Shown here: piece after piece, positions 1-8,480 of the stretch
Layout: each line of letters starts with the position of its first letter
How positions within the stretch are numbered: position 1 is the first letter of the stretch
Assembly (NCBI RefSeq): GCF_003010965.1
Contig: NZ_PGGM01000001.1
Location: 682,001-746,000 of the forward strand
From: Phyllobacterium sophorae
GTDB lineage: Bacteria > Pseudomonadota > Alphaproteobacteria > Rhizobiales > Rhizobiaceae
Direction: 5' to 3'
Length of the DNA stretch: 64,000 nt
The notes under the pieces: model-generated
Seen by the model: only the letters and a program-made list of their open reading frames with translations
The model's database searches: none
What the model was told of the DNA's origin: nothing
Translations under genes and position numbers: made by a program

Positions 1-591
1 CGCATTCTCAACGGTGGTCACGCTGCAATCGCTTACCCGGCATCGCTCATGGATATTCATTTTGTGCACGAGGCCATGGAGGAGCCGCTTATCCGCGACT
101 TCCTGACAAAGCTGGAACGGGAGGAGATTATCCCCGTTCTGCCTCCGGTACCGGGCACATCCTTCGACGCCTATTTCGACCTCATTGTCAGGCGGTTTTC
201 CAATCCGAAGATCGGCGACACGATCCAGCGCCTGTGCCAGGATGGATCCAACCGCCAGCCGAAATTCATCCTGCCGACGACAGCCGACAGGCTTAAGGCG
301 GGCAACGGTATTACTGGACTTTCGCTGGTTTCTGCGCTGTGGTGCCGGTTCTGTGCCGGGACGACCGATAGCGGCAAGCCGACGAATTATCTCGATGCAA
401 GCGCTGAGCGATTGAAAGTAGAAGCTTTGAAGGCAAAGGACGATCCGAAGGCATTTCTGGCTATGACCGATATATTCGGTGAAGTTGGGACATCGCCGAT
501 TTTCGTGGAATCGTTCTCGCGAATCCTGCGGATTTTGTGGGACAAGGGCGCGCGCGAGACTTTGACGCTTTACCTTGCCGACAAGCTCTGA
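1..591 (+). CDS. mtlK: Mannitol 2-dehydrogenase, C-terminal part (truncated by window edge)
   Basis: The reading frame is open from base 1, so this is the last 196 residues of a gene that begins outside the window. The first residues, R-I-L-N-G-G-H, match the catalytic block of long-chain mannitol dehydrogenases (K-x5-N-x2-H): Asn4 and His7 are visible and the Lys would lie just upstream. The stretch ending in HEAME is also typical. The family oxidises D-mannitol (often also D-arabinitol or sorbitol) to the ketose with NAD in the cytoplasm. The next gene starts one base after the stop, followed by a pentulose kinase, as in rhizobial sorbitol/mannitol operons whose ABC transporter genes would lie upstream. 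Family assignment is firm; exact polyol preference is inferred. Confidence 0.88.
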   Translation, partial: RILNGGHAAIAYPASLMDIHFVHEAMEEPLIRDFLTKLEREEIIPVLPPVPGTSFDAYFDLIVRRFSNPKIGDTIQRLCQDGSNRQPKFILPTTADRLKAGNGITGLSLVSALWCRFCAGTTDSGKPTNYLDASAERLKVEALKAKDDPKAFLAMTDIFGEVGTSPIFVESFSRILRILWDKGARETLTLYLADKL

Positions 592-592
592 G

Positions 593-1273
593 ATGGCAAA
601 GCCCGCTCTCGTCATTTTCGATTGTGATGGTGTCCTCGTTGACAGCGAGCCGATTTCCATTGCAGTCCTCCTTGACATGATCGCCAAGAGCGGGACCGCA
701 TTGTCCGAGGACGACGCTTATGACCGGTTCCTCGGGCGCAGTATGACGACCATCAGCAAGATATTGCATGAGGATTATGGCTTTGCCGCAAGTGAGGCAG
801 ACCTCGACGAGATGCGCTCCAACCTCTTTGCCCGCTTCAGATCGGATTTGAAACCGATTCCGGGCATTGCCGAAACGCTTCGCGCGCTGGATGTGCCCCG
901 ATGCGTCGCCTCGTCAAGCCAACCGGACCGCATTCGCTTGTCCCTGACACTCACCGGGCTGCTTGATCTTCTCGACCCGCATATCTTCAGCGCCACCATG
1001 GTCAAACGCGGAAAGCCGGCACCGGATCTGTTCTTGCTAGCGGCAAAAACGATGAAAACGGCACCGACAGATTGTGTCGTTGTCGAAGACAGTCCCGCCG
1101 GAATTGAAGCGGCGAAGAGCGCGGGGATGCAGGTCTTCGCCTTCACCGGCGGAACACACTCGCGCGGCGGACGGTTGGAGGCGGCCCTTGCGTCTCTTAA
1201 ACCAGACCGTATATTCAACGACATGTTGCAATTGCCCGGCTTGCTCAGAGACCTTTCGAAAACTTCACCCTGA
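593..1273 (+). CDS. HAD-superfamily phosphatase (beta-phosphoglucomutase-like)
   Basis: A 226-residue cytoplasmic HAD hydrolase. The nucleophile motif DCDGVLVDSE gives Asp10 and Asp12; the second motif is VASSSQ near residue 108, the motif III lysine sits in KRGKPAPD, and motif IV is VVEDSPAGIEAA. This is the cap type 1 subfamily holding sugar-phosphate phosphatases and beta-phosphoglucomutase. The ATG at 593 is one base after the mannitol dehydrogenase stop; an in-frame start at 575 would overlap that gene and is less likely. Its place between a polyol dehydrogenase and a sugar kinase suggests it removes phosphate from a polyol or sugar phosphate, but the substrate cannot be read from the sequence. 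Confidence 0.85.
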   Translation: MAKPALVIFDCDGVLVDSEPISIAVLLDMIAKSGTALSEDDAYDRFLGRSMTTISKILHEDYGFAASEADLDEMRSNLFARFRSDLKPIPGIAETLRALDVPRCVASSSQPDRIRLSLTLTGLLDLLDPHIFSATMVKRGKPAPDLFLLAAKTMKTAPTDCVVVEDSPAGIEAAKSAGMQVFAFTGGTHSRGGRLEAALASLKPDRIFNDMLQLPGLLRDLSKTSP

Positions 1274-1351
1274 TGGCCATCCGATGCGATTTTCTGCGCT
1301 TCCGGTGCTCATGGACGCTGATTTATCAGGTTGAGTTCTCAAAGGCCCCAT

Positions 1352-2965
1352 ATGACAGCAAGTAATACCGAAAGTTCGTTGATGCCGAAATTCGTCTGTG
1401 CGGTCGATGTTGGGACAGGAAGCGCCCGTGCGGGCATTCTCGATGCGGCGGGAAATCTTCTTGGCCGGGTCGAACATCCGATCTTGATGAACCGTCCGCG
1501 GGCAGATCATGCGGAGCATGATTCAGAAGACATCTGGAAATCCGTTTGCGTAGCAGTGCAGGGCGCTCTTGCGGCCTCGAAAGTCGATCCGTCGCACGTT
1601 GTCGGTATCAGCTTCGATGCAACTTGTTCACTCGTTGTACGCGACGAGGATGGCCTCCCGTTGACCGTGTCGACATCGGGTGAGCACCGCTGGGATACCA
1701 TCGTCTGGCTGGACCATCGGGCGCTGGATGAAGCGGATGAATGTACTGCGACGGGCCATAAAGCGCTGAGCTATCTTGGCGGCGTGATGTCGCCGGAAAT
1801 GCAGACCCCAAAACTGATGTGGCTGAAACGGCATTTGCCGGAAAGCTGGAACAAAGCCGGCTATTTCTTCGATCTTGCCGACTACCTGAGCTGGAAGGCT
1901 TCCGGTTCACTTGCGCGCTCGCAATGCACGCTGACGTGTAAATGGACCTATCTCGCGCATGAAAGTGAAGGCTGGCAGCCGGACTATCTGGAGACCATCG
2001 GCTTGGAAGACATGATCGAGCGTGGAAACCTCCCTGACCACGCCAGCCCGATGGGCGCATTCGTCGGCACATTGACACCTCAAGCAGCCGAAGGTTTGGG
2101 GCTGACTACCGCATGCCACGTCGGTGCAGGGCTCATCGATGCCTATGCTGGCGCCCTCGGCGTTCTGGGCGGCTTTGCTGGTGACCTCTCCGAGATCGAC
2201 CGGCACCTTGCCCTGATTGCGGGCACTTCCAGCTGTCTGATGGCGCTGTCGCAGGAACCGATTTCCTTCAGCGGCGGCTGGGGCCCGTATTATGGGGTGG
2301 CCTTGCCGGATTGCTGGCTGAGCGAGGGCGGCCAATCGGTGACCGGCGCCTTGCTGGACCATGTCATTCGCTGGCACGGGGCCGTTGGCGAACCGAATAC
2401 AGCGTTGCACAAGAAGATCACCGACCGGGTAATGGAACTGCGTGCAGACGAAGGACTCGATCTCGCCGGCCGGCTGCACGTTCTTCCTGATTTTCACGGG
2501 AATCGCTCTCCGCTCGCCGATCCGCATGCGGTCGGCGTGATCAGTGGTCTGACACTGGATGCATCCTTTGACAGCCTGTGCAGGCTCTATTGGCGCACGT
2601 CAGTTGGCATTGCACTTGGCGTCCGCCATATCCTGGAAGCTCTGAATGACAAGGGTTACGCGATTGACACCATGCACGTCACGGGCGGGCACACCAAAAG
2701 CCCGCTGCTGATGGAACTCTACGCCGATGCAACGGGCTGCACCGTAATCACCTCCGCTGCAGAGGACGCGGTTCTTCTTGGTACCGCCATGGTTGCGGCA
2801 ACTGCAGCAGGGCTTTATCCTGACCTGCCTTCGGCCTGCATCGCGATGAAGCAGGGCGGCCGCCCGCGCCAGCCAAATCCCGAGGCGCGCAAGCGCTTCG
2901 ATCGCGATTACCGCATTTTCCTCGAAATGCATGCGCAGCGAAGGGTGCTGGACACACTTCAATAA
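1352..2965 (+). CDS. FGGY-family pentulose kinase (ribulokinase-like)
   Basis: A 537-residue carbohydrate kinase. The N-terminal phosphate-binding motif is VDVGTGSARAGI, typical of the FGGY pentulose kinase branch (D-ribulokinase-like) rather than xylulokinase, and the C-terminal domain carries the adenosine-binding GGHTKSPLLMEL segment. It would phosphorylate a ketopentose with ATP so that the product of polyol oxidation enters the pentose phosphate pathway. The ATG at 1352 follows an AAAGG ribosome-binding site; a TTG at 1331 and an ATG at 1382 are alternatives. A 78-base gap separates it from the HAD gene, still compatible with one operon. The window has separate glpK and xylB genes, so this kinase has a distinct substrate, D-ribulose being the best guess. 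Confidence 0.85.
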   Translation: MTASNTESSLMPKFVCAVDVGTGSARAGILDAAGNLLGRVEHPILMNRPRADHAEHDSEDIWKSVCVAVQGALAASKVDPSHVVGISFDATCSLVVRDEDGLPLTVSTSGEHRWDTIVWLDHRALDEADECTATGHKALSYLGGVMSPEMQTPKLMWLKRHLPESWNKAGYFFDLADYLSWKASGSLARSQCTLTCKWTYLAHESEGWQPDYLETIGLEDMIERGNLPDHASPMGAFVGTLTPQAAEGLGLTTACHVGAGLIDAYAGALGVLGGFAGDLSEIDRHLALIAGTSSCLMALSQEPISFSGGWGPYYGVALPDCWLSEGGQSVTGALLDHVIRWHGAVGEPNTALHKKITDRVMELRADEGLDLAGRLHVLPDFHGNRSPLADPHAVGVISGLTLDASFDSLCRLYWRTSVGIALGVRHILEALNDKGYAIDTMHVTGGHTKSPLLMELYADATGCTVITSAAEDAVLLGTAMVAATAAGLYPDLPSACIAMKQGGRPRQPNPEARKRFDRDYRIFLEMHAQRRVLDTLQ

Positions 2966-3001
2966 AGGTTCGCGCCTATGACAGGCTCCAGGGCCCTGAC
3001 C

Positions 3002-5962
3002 CTAGTGGGCTTCGTCCCAATTGTTCGCGGCACGTGCATCGACATGCAGCGGGACGGACAGGGAAATCGCCGGCATAGCGGCATTTTCCATGACCGCGCG
3101 AATGACCGGGATTGTCGCTTCCACTTCCGCTTCCGCCGTCTCGAAGATCAGTTCGTCATGCACCTGCAGGAGCATGCGCGCCGAGAGGTTCGCTTCGTCC
3201 AAGGCTGGCTCGATGCGGACCATGGCGCGGCGAATGATATCGGCGGCCGATCCCTGGATCGGCGCGTTGATCGCGGCGCGTTCATTGAATGCCCGGTGTT
3301 GCGGATTGGATGAACGAATCTCCGGATAGTGTGCCCGCCGCCCGAAAATCGTCTCGACATAACCGTGCTGGCGAGCGAACGCTTTCGTCGATTCCATATA
3401 GTCCCGGATACCGGGGAAACGTTCGAAGTAAGTGCGGATATATTGCCCGGCTTCTTCCCGTGGAATCGACAGCTGATTGGCAAGGCCAAAGGCGGAGATA
3501 CCGTAAATAATGCCGAAATTGATCGCTTTAGCGCGCCGGCGCACTTCGGACGGCATGTCCTTCACCGGGACGCCGAACATTTCCGAAGCAGTCATTGCAT
3601 GAATGTCGATGCCATCGGCGAAAGCCTGCGTCAGTTGGGGAATCTCGGCGACGTGTGCCAGGACGCGCAATTCGATCTGGCTGTAATCGGCGGAAATCAG
3701 CTTGTTACCGGGCTCGGCGATGAAGGCGGTGCGGATCTTACGGCCTTCACTGGTGCGTACCGGAATGTTTTGCAGGTTTGGCTCGGACGAAGAGAGACGT
3801 CCCGTAGAGGTCGCCGCCATGGCATAGGAAGTATGCACGCGCTTGGTACGTGGGTTGATATAGCCCGGCAATGCATCCGTATAGGTGGATTTGAGCTTGG
3901 TCAGCTGCCGCCAGTCGACGATCTTGCGCGGCAGCTCATGGCCTTCTGCGGCAAGGTCTTCGAGCAATTGGGCTGACGTGGACCACTGGCCGGTCTTGGT
4001 CTTGGAACCACCGGGAAGACCCATCTTGCCAAACAGGATATCGCCCATCTGTTTCGGCGAGCCGATATTGATCTTTTCGCCGGCCAGGCGGTAAATTTCT
4101 TCTTCGATGGCTGCGGCGGACTGGGCGAGGTCGCCGGACAAGCGCGAAAGAATCTGGCGGTCGACGGAAATACCGCGCTCCTCCATGCGGGCCAGCACCG
4201 GGATGAGTGGCCGTTCCAGCCGCTCGTAGACCGAGACAAGCCCATCGGCGACAAGACGCGGCTTCAACAGTCGCCACAAGCGCAAGGTGACGTCGGCATC
4301 CTCGGCTGCATATTCGGTGGCGCGCTCGATCGTTACCTTGTCGAATGTAACCGATGATTTCCCCGAACCAATCAAGTCTTTGTAGGCGAGGGGTTTGTGT
4401 CCGAGCCAGCGATCACAAAGACTATCCATGCCGTGGCTGCCCTCACCGGCGTCAAGCACGTAGGAGATGAGCATTGTGTCATCGAGCGGATGAAGGTCGA
4501 TGCCATGGCGATGCATGACCAGCCATTCATATTTCATGCTGTGCGCGATCTTCAGCACCGAGCGCTCTTCGAGCAACGGCTTCAACAAACGGAAGACTTC
4601 CCGCTCGGGTATCTGATGCTCAATCAAACCTCCACCGAGGAGATCGCCGTCGCCAGACTTGTGATTGATCGGAATATAGGCCGCTCGCCCTGGTCGTGTG
4701 GCGAGCGACAGCCCGACGACATCGGCTTGCATTGGATCCGCCGAGTTGGTCTCAGTATCGAACGCGACAACACCGGATGTCATCGCCTCGTCGATCCAGA
4801 CTTGCAGCGTCGCCACATCGCGAATCGTAACATAAGCGCTTCGATCGAACTTGGCGGCGAGCACCTCGTCGGTGCGCGATTTTACAAGGTCAGCAGGGGT
4901 TGCGGCGATATTCGATGCGGATTGCTTCGGCGAAGCCGCTGCCAGATTTGGTCCTGCGGATACTTGACGGCTTGTAATTTGCTCATTGGCCGGCTCTACG
5001 TCAACGTCTGGTCCATGTGCCTCGGCTACCGCTTCTATCTTCAGGCGGGCAGGTTCGACCTCACTTGCATCGACGCCGGTTGCTTCCGCGGCACGGCGGG
5101 TCAATGAATTGAATTCCATGGTCTTCAAAAAGGCGATGAGCTTATGACCGTCTTGTGGTTCAAGTCCGAAGTCCTCGATCCCGACATCGATCGGCGTGTC
5201 TTTCTTCAATGTTACCAGCTGGCGTGAAATGCGTGCCTGATCGGCATATTGAAGAATGTTTTCGCGCCGTTTCTGTTGCTTGATTTCGCCAGCACGGGCA
5301 AGAAGCGTATCCAGATCGCCGAACTCTTCAAGCAACTGTGCGGCGGTCTTTGGTCCGATACCGGGAATACCCGGCACATTGTCAGTCGAATCGCCAGTCA
5401 GCGCCTGAAGGTCGATCATTTTTTCTGGCGGAACGCCCCATTTCTCAATGACGTCTGGAATACCGATCTGCTTGTCTTTCATGCTGTCGTACATCGACAC
5501 GTTTGGCGTGACGAGCTGCATGAGATCCTTGTCGGAGGAAATGATGGTAACCTCAGCGCCTGCTTCTTCAGCCAGACGCGCATAGGTTGCAATCAGATCG
5601 TCTGCTTCAAAGCCTTCCTTTTCGATGCAGGGCAGGTTGAAAGCCTTGGTTGCCTGGCGAATGAGCCCGAACTGTGGGATCAGGTCTTCCGGCGGCGCCG
5701 AACGGTTTGCCTTGTATTCAGGATAGATTTCCTTGCGAAAAGTATGCGACGAATAGTCGAAGATCACCGCAAAATGCGTCGGGGTGTCCCCTACCGATGT
5801 ATCCCGAGCTTCCCGAAGCAGCTTCCACAACATGTTGCAGAAACCGGAAACAGCACCCACTGGCAAACCGTCCGATTTGCGAGTAAGGGGTGGGAGTGCA
5901 TGATAGGCCCGAAAGATATAGCCGGAGCCGTCGACGAGGAAGAGATGATCACCATTTTTCAT
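3002..5962 (-). CDS. polA: DNA polymerase I
   Basis: A 986-residue, three-domain DNA polymerase I for Okazaki fragment processing and repair synthesis. Residues 1 to about 290 are the 5' nuclease with its helix-hairpin-helix (GIPGIGPKTAAQLL). A low-complexity Ala/Pro/Ser linker follows to about 370. The 3'-5' exonuclease has intact DTET (402-405) and the YAAEDADVTLRL motif, so proofreading should be active. Polymerase motif A is DYSQIELR (Asp759), motif B is RRRAKAINFGIIYG (from about 808) and motif C is VHDE (Asp936). The ATG at 5962 was chosen because the family starts at MxxxDHLFLVDGSG; 31 extra in-frame upstream codons look non-coding. It converges with the pentulose kinase, and its upstream region holds a small-RNA candidate. 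Confidence 0.98.
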   Translation of the reverse strand: MKNGDHLFLVDGSGYIFRAYHALPPLTRKSDGLPVGAVSGFCNMLWKLLREARDTSVGDTPTHFAVIFDYSSHTFRKEIYPEYKANRSAPPEDLIPQFGLIRQATKAFNLPCIEKEGFEADDLIATYARLAEEAGAEVTIISSDKDLMQLVTPNVSMYDSMKDKQIGIPDVIEKWGVPPEKMIDLQALTGDSTDNVPGIPGIGPKTAAQLLEEFGDLDTLLARAGEIKQQKRRENILQYADQARISRQLVTLKKDTPIDVGIEDFGLEPQDGHKLIAFLKTMEFNSLTRRAAEATGVDASEVEPARLKIEAVAEAHGPDVDVEPANEQITSRQVSAGPNLAAASPKQSASNIAATPADLVKSRTDEVLAAKFDRSAYVTIRDVATLQVWIDEAMTSGVVAFDTETNSADPMQADVVGLSLATRPGRAAYIPINHKSGDGDLLGGGLIEHQIPEREVFRLLKPLLEERSVLKIAHSMKYEWLVMHRHGIDLHPLDDTMLISYVLDAGEGSHGMDSLCDRWLGHKPLAYKDLIGSGKSSVTFDKVTIERATEYAAEDADVTLRLWRLLKPRLVADGLVSVYERLERPLIPVLARMEERGISVDRQILSRLSGDLAQSAAAIEEEIYRLAGEKINIGSPKQMGDILFGKMGLPGGSKTKTGQWSTSAQLLEDLAAEGHELPRKIVDWRQLTKLKSTYTDALPGYINPRTKRVHTSYAMAATSTGRLSSSEPNLQNIPVRTSEGRKIRTAFIAEPGNKLISADYSQIELRVLAHVAEIPQLTQAFADGIDIHAMTASEMFGVPVKDMPSEVRRRAKAINFGIIYGISAFGLANQLSIPREEAGQYIRTYFERFPGIRDYMESTKAFARQHGYVETIFGRRAHYPEIRSSNPQHRAFNERAAINAPIQGSAADIIRRAMVRIEPALDEANLSARMLLQVHDELIFETAEAEVEATIPVIRAVMENAAMPAISLSVPLHVDARAANNWDEAH

Positions 5963-6097
5963 GGCCGATAGGATTAAATGATGATCTGCAAAAAGGGAAT
6001 GATCTGTCTTTTTCTTTCCCCGAAAGATCGTTCGAAAGCGCTTGCATACTGACACAGATGCATCACGCGTTTGTTACGAAGATGTAATCTTCTGTGC

Positions 6098-6285
6098 CCT
6101 TGAATTGCCACGGTTTGACCCCCAAATCCAAGGTGTCGACGTTAGATCGATGTCCGGGAACAAGGCTCGTCCCCCGCCTGACCCCGGACTTGCGGCCAAC
6201 CTCATCCCCCTCTCCAGGGTTGACCGCAAATGAGTGTAATGATCTGGTCGCCTGTGGTCCCCCCGCCACGGCGACCATTTCTTTT
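6098..6285 (+). ncRNA. Candidate small RNA between polA and the M20 peptidase (EcpR1-like by position)
   Basis: Four consecutive stem-loops lie on the plus strand, each with a C-rich loop. (1) GGTTTG 6112-6117 with CAAATC 6123-6128, loop ACCCC, extended by CCTTG/CAAGG. (2) GTCCGGG 6152-6158 with CCCGGAC 6183-6189, inner AGGC/GCCT, loop TCGTCCCCC. (3) TTGCGG-C-CAACC 6190-6201 with GGTTG-A-CCGCAA 6218-6229, loop 6202-6217 containing CCCCCTCTCC. (4) GGTCGCC-T-GTGG 6246-6257 with CCAC-GGCGACC 6266-6276, loop TCCCCCCG, then ATTTCTTTT, a Rho-independent terminator. The terminator fixes the strand and 3' end; the 5' end is uncertain (6098, about 6150 or about 6185). From memory, rhizobial EcpR1, a stress-induced RNA acting on dnaA and gcrA, lies beside polA, so this may be its homologue. 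Confidence 0.72.
6246..6285 (+). terminator. Rho-independent terminator of the polA-adjacent small RNA
   Basis: GGTCGCC/GGCGACC forms a 7-bp stem continued, after one bulged T, by GTGG/CCAC, with an eight-base C-rich loop and the tail ATTTCTTTT. No annotated plus-strand protein gene precedes it, since polA runs the other way, so it must end an RNA transcribed from this intergenic region. Confidence 0.8.
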
Positions 6286-6384
6286 GTGGCTTCCAGAAAT
6301 GCCACTTTTTTGTGCCGTGGCCAGCAAAATGCGCTAAGAAGAACTCCCTTCACGAGTCCCGGTCCACAGAAATCAGGAAATACC

Positions 6385-7773
6385 ATGCCAGCTCTCGATC
6401 CTGTCTTGAATGCGCTTGATACCAACCTCGACAAAAGTCTGGAGCGACTTTTCGATCTGTTGAAGATCAAATCCATATCGACCGACCCAGCCTTCAAGAC
6501 TGAATGCCGCAAAGCTGCTGAATGGCTGGTAGCCGACCTGAAATCGATCGGTTTCGAGGCGAGCGTGCGTGATACGCCGGGACATCCGATGGTTGTTGCT
6601 CACCATGAGGGACCGGGCGCCGACGCGCCGCATGTGCTGTTCTACGGACATTATGACGTGCAGCCGGTCGATCCACTGGAATTGTGGGAAAACGATCCGT
6701 TCGCTCCGGCAATCAAGGATGCGGGTAACGGCCGCAAGATACTCACCGGCCGTGGTACATCTGATGACAAGGGGCAGCTGATGACCTTTGTCGAGGCCTG
6801 CCGCGCTTATAAGGACGTCCATGGCAAGCTGCCCGTAAGGGTTTCCATCCTGTTCGAGGGGGAAGAGGAATCTGGCTCACCATCGCTGAAGCCGTTTCTC
6901 AACGCCCACAAGGACGAGTTGAAGGCAGATTTCGCCCTTGTCTGCGATACCAGCATGTGGGATGCCGAAACGCCGGCGATCTCCGTCGGGTTGCGCGGTC
7001 TGGTTGGCGAGGAAATCGTAGTCAAGGCAGCTGATCGCGATCTTCATTCGGGAATGTTCGGCGGCGCCGCTGCAAATCCGATCCGTATTCTGACAAAGGT
7101 ACTCGCCGATCTGCATGATGAGAACGGGGCTGTTACCATTCCGGGTTTTTATGACGGTGTTGAAGAAACGCCGACGCAGATCCTGCAGATGTGGGAAGGA
7201 CTGGGTTCAACACCCGAGAATTTTCTCGGCCCCGTCGGACTTTCGGTTCCGTCTGGCGAAAAGGGCCGCTCGATCCAGGAATTGATCTGGGCACGGCCAA
7301 CCGCTGAAATCAACGGTATAACCGGTGGCTATACAGGTCAGGGATTCAAGACAGTGATCGCGGCGCAGGCCTCCGCCAAAGTATCGTTCCGTTTGGTGCA
7401 CAAGCAGGATCCTGCAAAAATCCGTGAAGCATTCCGGGCGTTCGTTCGACAACGCATTCCGGCCGATTGCTCAGTGGAGTTCCACGAGCATGGCGGTTCG
7501 CCAGCTATTCAGCTTTCCTATGATTCGCCGCTGCTTACCAAAGCCAAGAACGCCTTGAGTGATGAATGGCCGAAGCCGGCAGTACTGATCGCCATGGGTG
7601 GATCGATCCCGATTGTCGGCGATTTCCAGCGCCTGCTCGACATGGAATCGCTGCTCGTCGGCTATGGCCTGGAGGATGACCGGATCCATTCACCCAATGA
7701 AAAATATGAGCTGAACTCTTTCCACAAGGGTCAGCGGTCGTGGGCACGCATCCTTGCAGCGCTCGCCAAGTAA
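6385..7773 (+). CDS. M20-family dipeptidase
   Basis: A 462-residue zinc metallopeptidase of the M20 (ArgE/DapE/carboxypeptidase G2) clan, 'M20 dipeptidase' branch. Metal and catalytic motifs are present: YGHYDVQPVD (His89, Asp91), the general-base segment EGEEESGS near 155, a CDTSMW metal aspartate segment, the dimerisation-domain DLHSGMFGG and the final RIHSPNEKYEL histidine. It is cytoplasmic, as there is no signal peptide. The ATG at 6385 follows a weak purine-rich tract (AGGAAA); the frame is open further upstream but that DNA belongs to the structured RNA. Downstream rnd is 17 bases away and may be cotranscribed. Substrate is not predictable beyond a small peptide. Confidence 0.93.
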   Translation: MPALDPVLNALDTNLDKSLERLFDLLKIKSISTDPAFKTECRKAAEWLVADLKSIGFEASVRDTPGHPMVVAHHEGPGADAPHVLFYGHYDVQPVDPLELWENDPFAPAIKDAGNGRKILTGRGTSDDKGQLMTFVEACRAYKDVHGKLPVRVSILFEGEEESGSPSLKPFLNAHKDELKADFALVCDTSMWDAETPAISVGLRGLVGEEIVVKAADRDLHSGMFGGAAANPIRILTKVLADLHDENGAVTIPGFYDGVEETPTQILQMWEGLGSTPENFLGPVGLSVPSGEKGRSIQELIWARPTAEINGITGGYTGQGFKTVIAAQASAKVSFRLVHKQDPAKIREAFRAFVRQRIPADCSVEFHEHGGSPAIQLSYDSPLLTKAKNALSDEWPKPAVLIAMGGSIPIVGDFQRLLDMESLLVGYGLEDDRIHSPNEKYELNSFHKGQRSWARILAALAK

Positions 7774-7790
7774 TTGAAAGAGATACGCTG

Positions 7791-8408
7791 ATGACCATTC
7801 GCTCTCACCGCAACGATCTCCCTGACCTGAAGAATTACCAGGTTGACGCAGTTGCAATCGATACGGAGACATTGGGGCTCAATCCGCATCGTGACCGGCT
7901 CTGTGTCGTGCAAATTTCCCCCGGCGACGGCTCGGCGGATGTCATCCAGATCGACAGGGGTCAGAAGGCTGCGCCCAATCTGGTAAAGCTTCTTGGTGAT
8001 GATGCCATCACCAAGATTTTCCACTTCGGCCGCTTTGACCTTGCCGTCCTTTTTCATACGTTTGGCGTCATGCCAAAGCCGGTCTTCTGCACCAAGATTG
8101 CCTCGCGTCTCGTACGCACCTACACGGACAGGCATGGGTTGAAGGAAATCTGCAGCGAATTGCTCGATGTAAACCTCTCCAAACAGCAGCAGTCGTCCGA
8201 CTGGGCAGCACCGGAGCTGAGCCAGGCACAGCTTGAATATGCGGCGTCCGATGTTCTCTACCTGCATCGTCTTCGGACCATTTTACAGCAGCGGCTGGTT
8301 CGTGATGGGCGTGCCGAAGAGGCTGCTGCCTGCTTCGAGTTTCTGCCCACCCGCTCCAGGTTGGATCTGATGGGCTGGGCGGAGCAGGATATCTTCGCCC
8401 ACAGTTAA
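7791..8408 (+). CDS. rnd: Ribonuclease D, short form
   Basis: A 206-residue DEDDy exonuclease that trims tRNA precursors and other RNAs 3' to 5'. ExoI is AIDTETLGL, ExoII is FHFGRFDLAVL and ExoIII is YAASDVLYLHRL, so all four acidic metal ligands and the tyrosine are in place. It ends after the nuclease domain and lacks the C-terminal HRDC RNA-binding domains found in the roughly 375-residue enterobacterial enzyme; such short forms are usual in Hyphomicrobiales. The ATG at 7791 has a GAAAGAGA ribosome-binding site, and 17 bases separate it from the M20 gene. It converges with the acyltransferase gene over a 72-base gap without a clear terminator. Confidence 0.92.
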   Translation: MTIRSHRNDLPDLKNYQVDAVAIDTETLGLNPHRDRLCVVQISPGDGSADVIQIDRGQKAAPNLVKLLGDDAITKIFHFGRFDLAVLFHTFGVMPKPVFCTKIASRLVRTYTDRHGLKEICSELLDVNLSKQQQSSDWAAPELSQAQLEYAASDVLYLHRLRTILQQRLVRDGRAEEAAACFEFLPTRSRLDLMGWAEQDIFAHS

Positions 8409-8480
8409 AAGCATCGGACGATGGCGCCTGACCAAGTGAATGGCCGCCAGCCTGAAGCAGAATAGCGTCCGTCCGACGTT

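Noticed and set aside
6094-6384. Upstream extension of the M20 peptidase from a GTG at 6094
   Set aside because: The 97 extra residues resemble no M20 N-terminus and the bases fold into four RNA stem-loops; the ATG at 6385 gives the family length.
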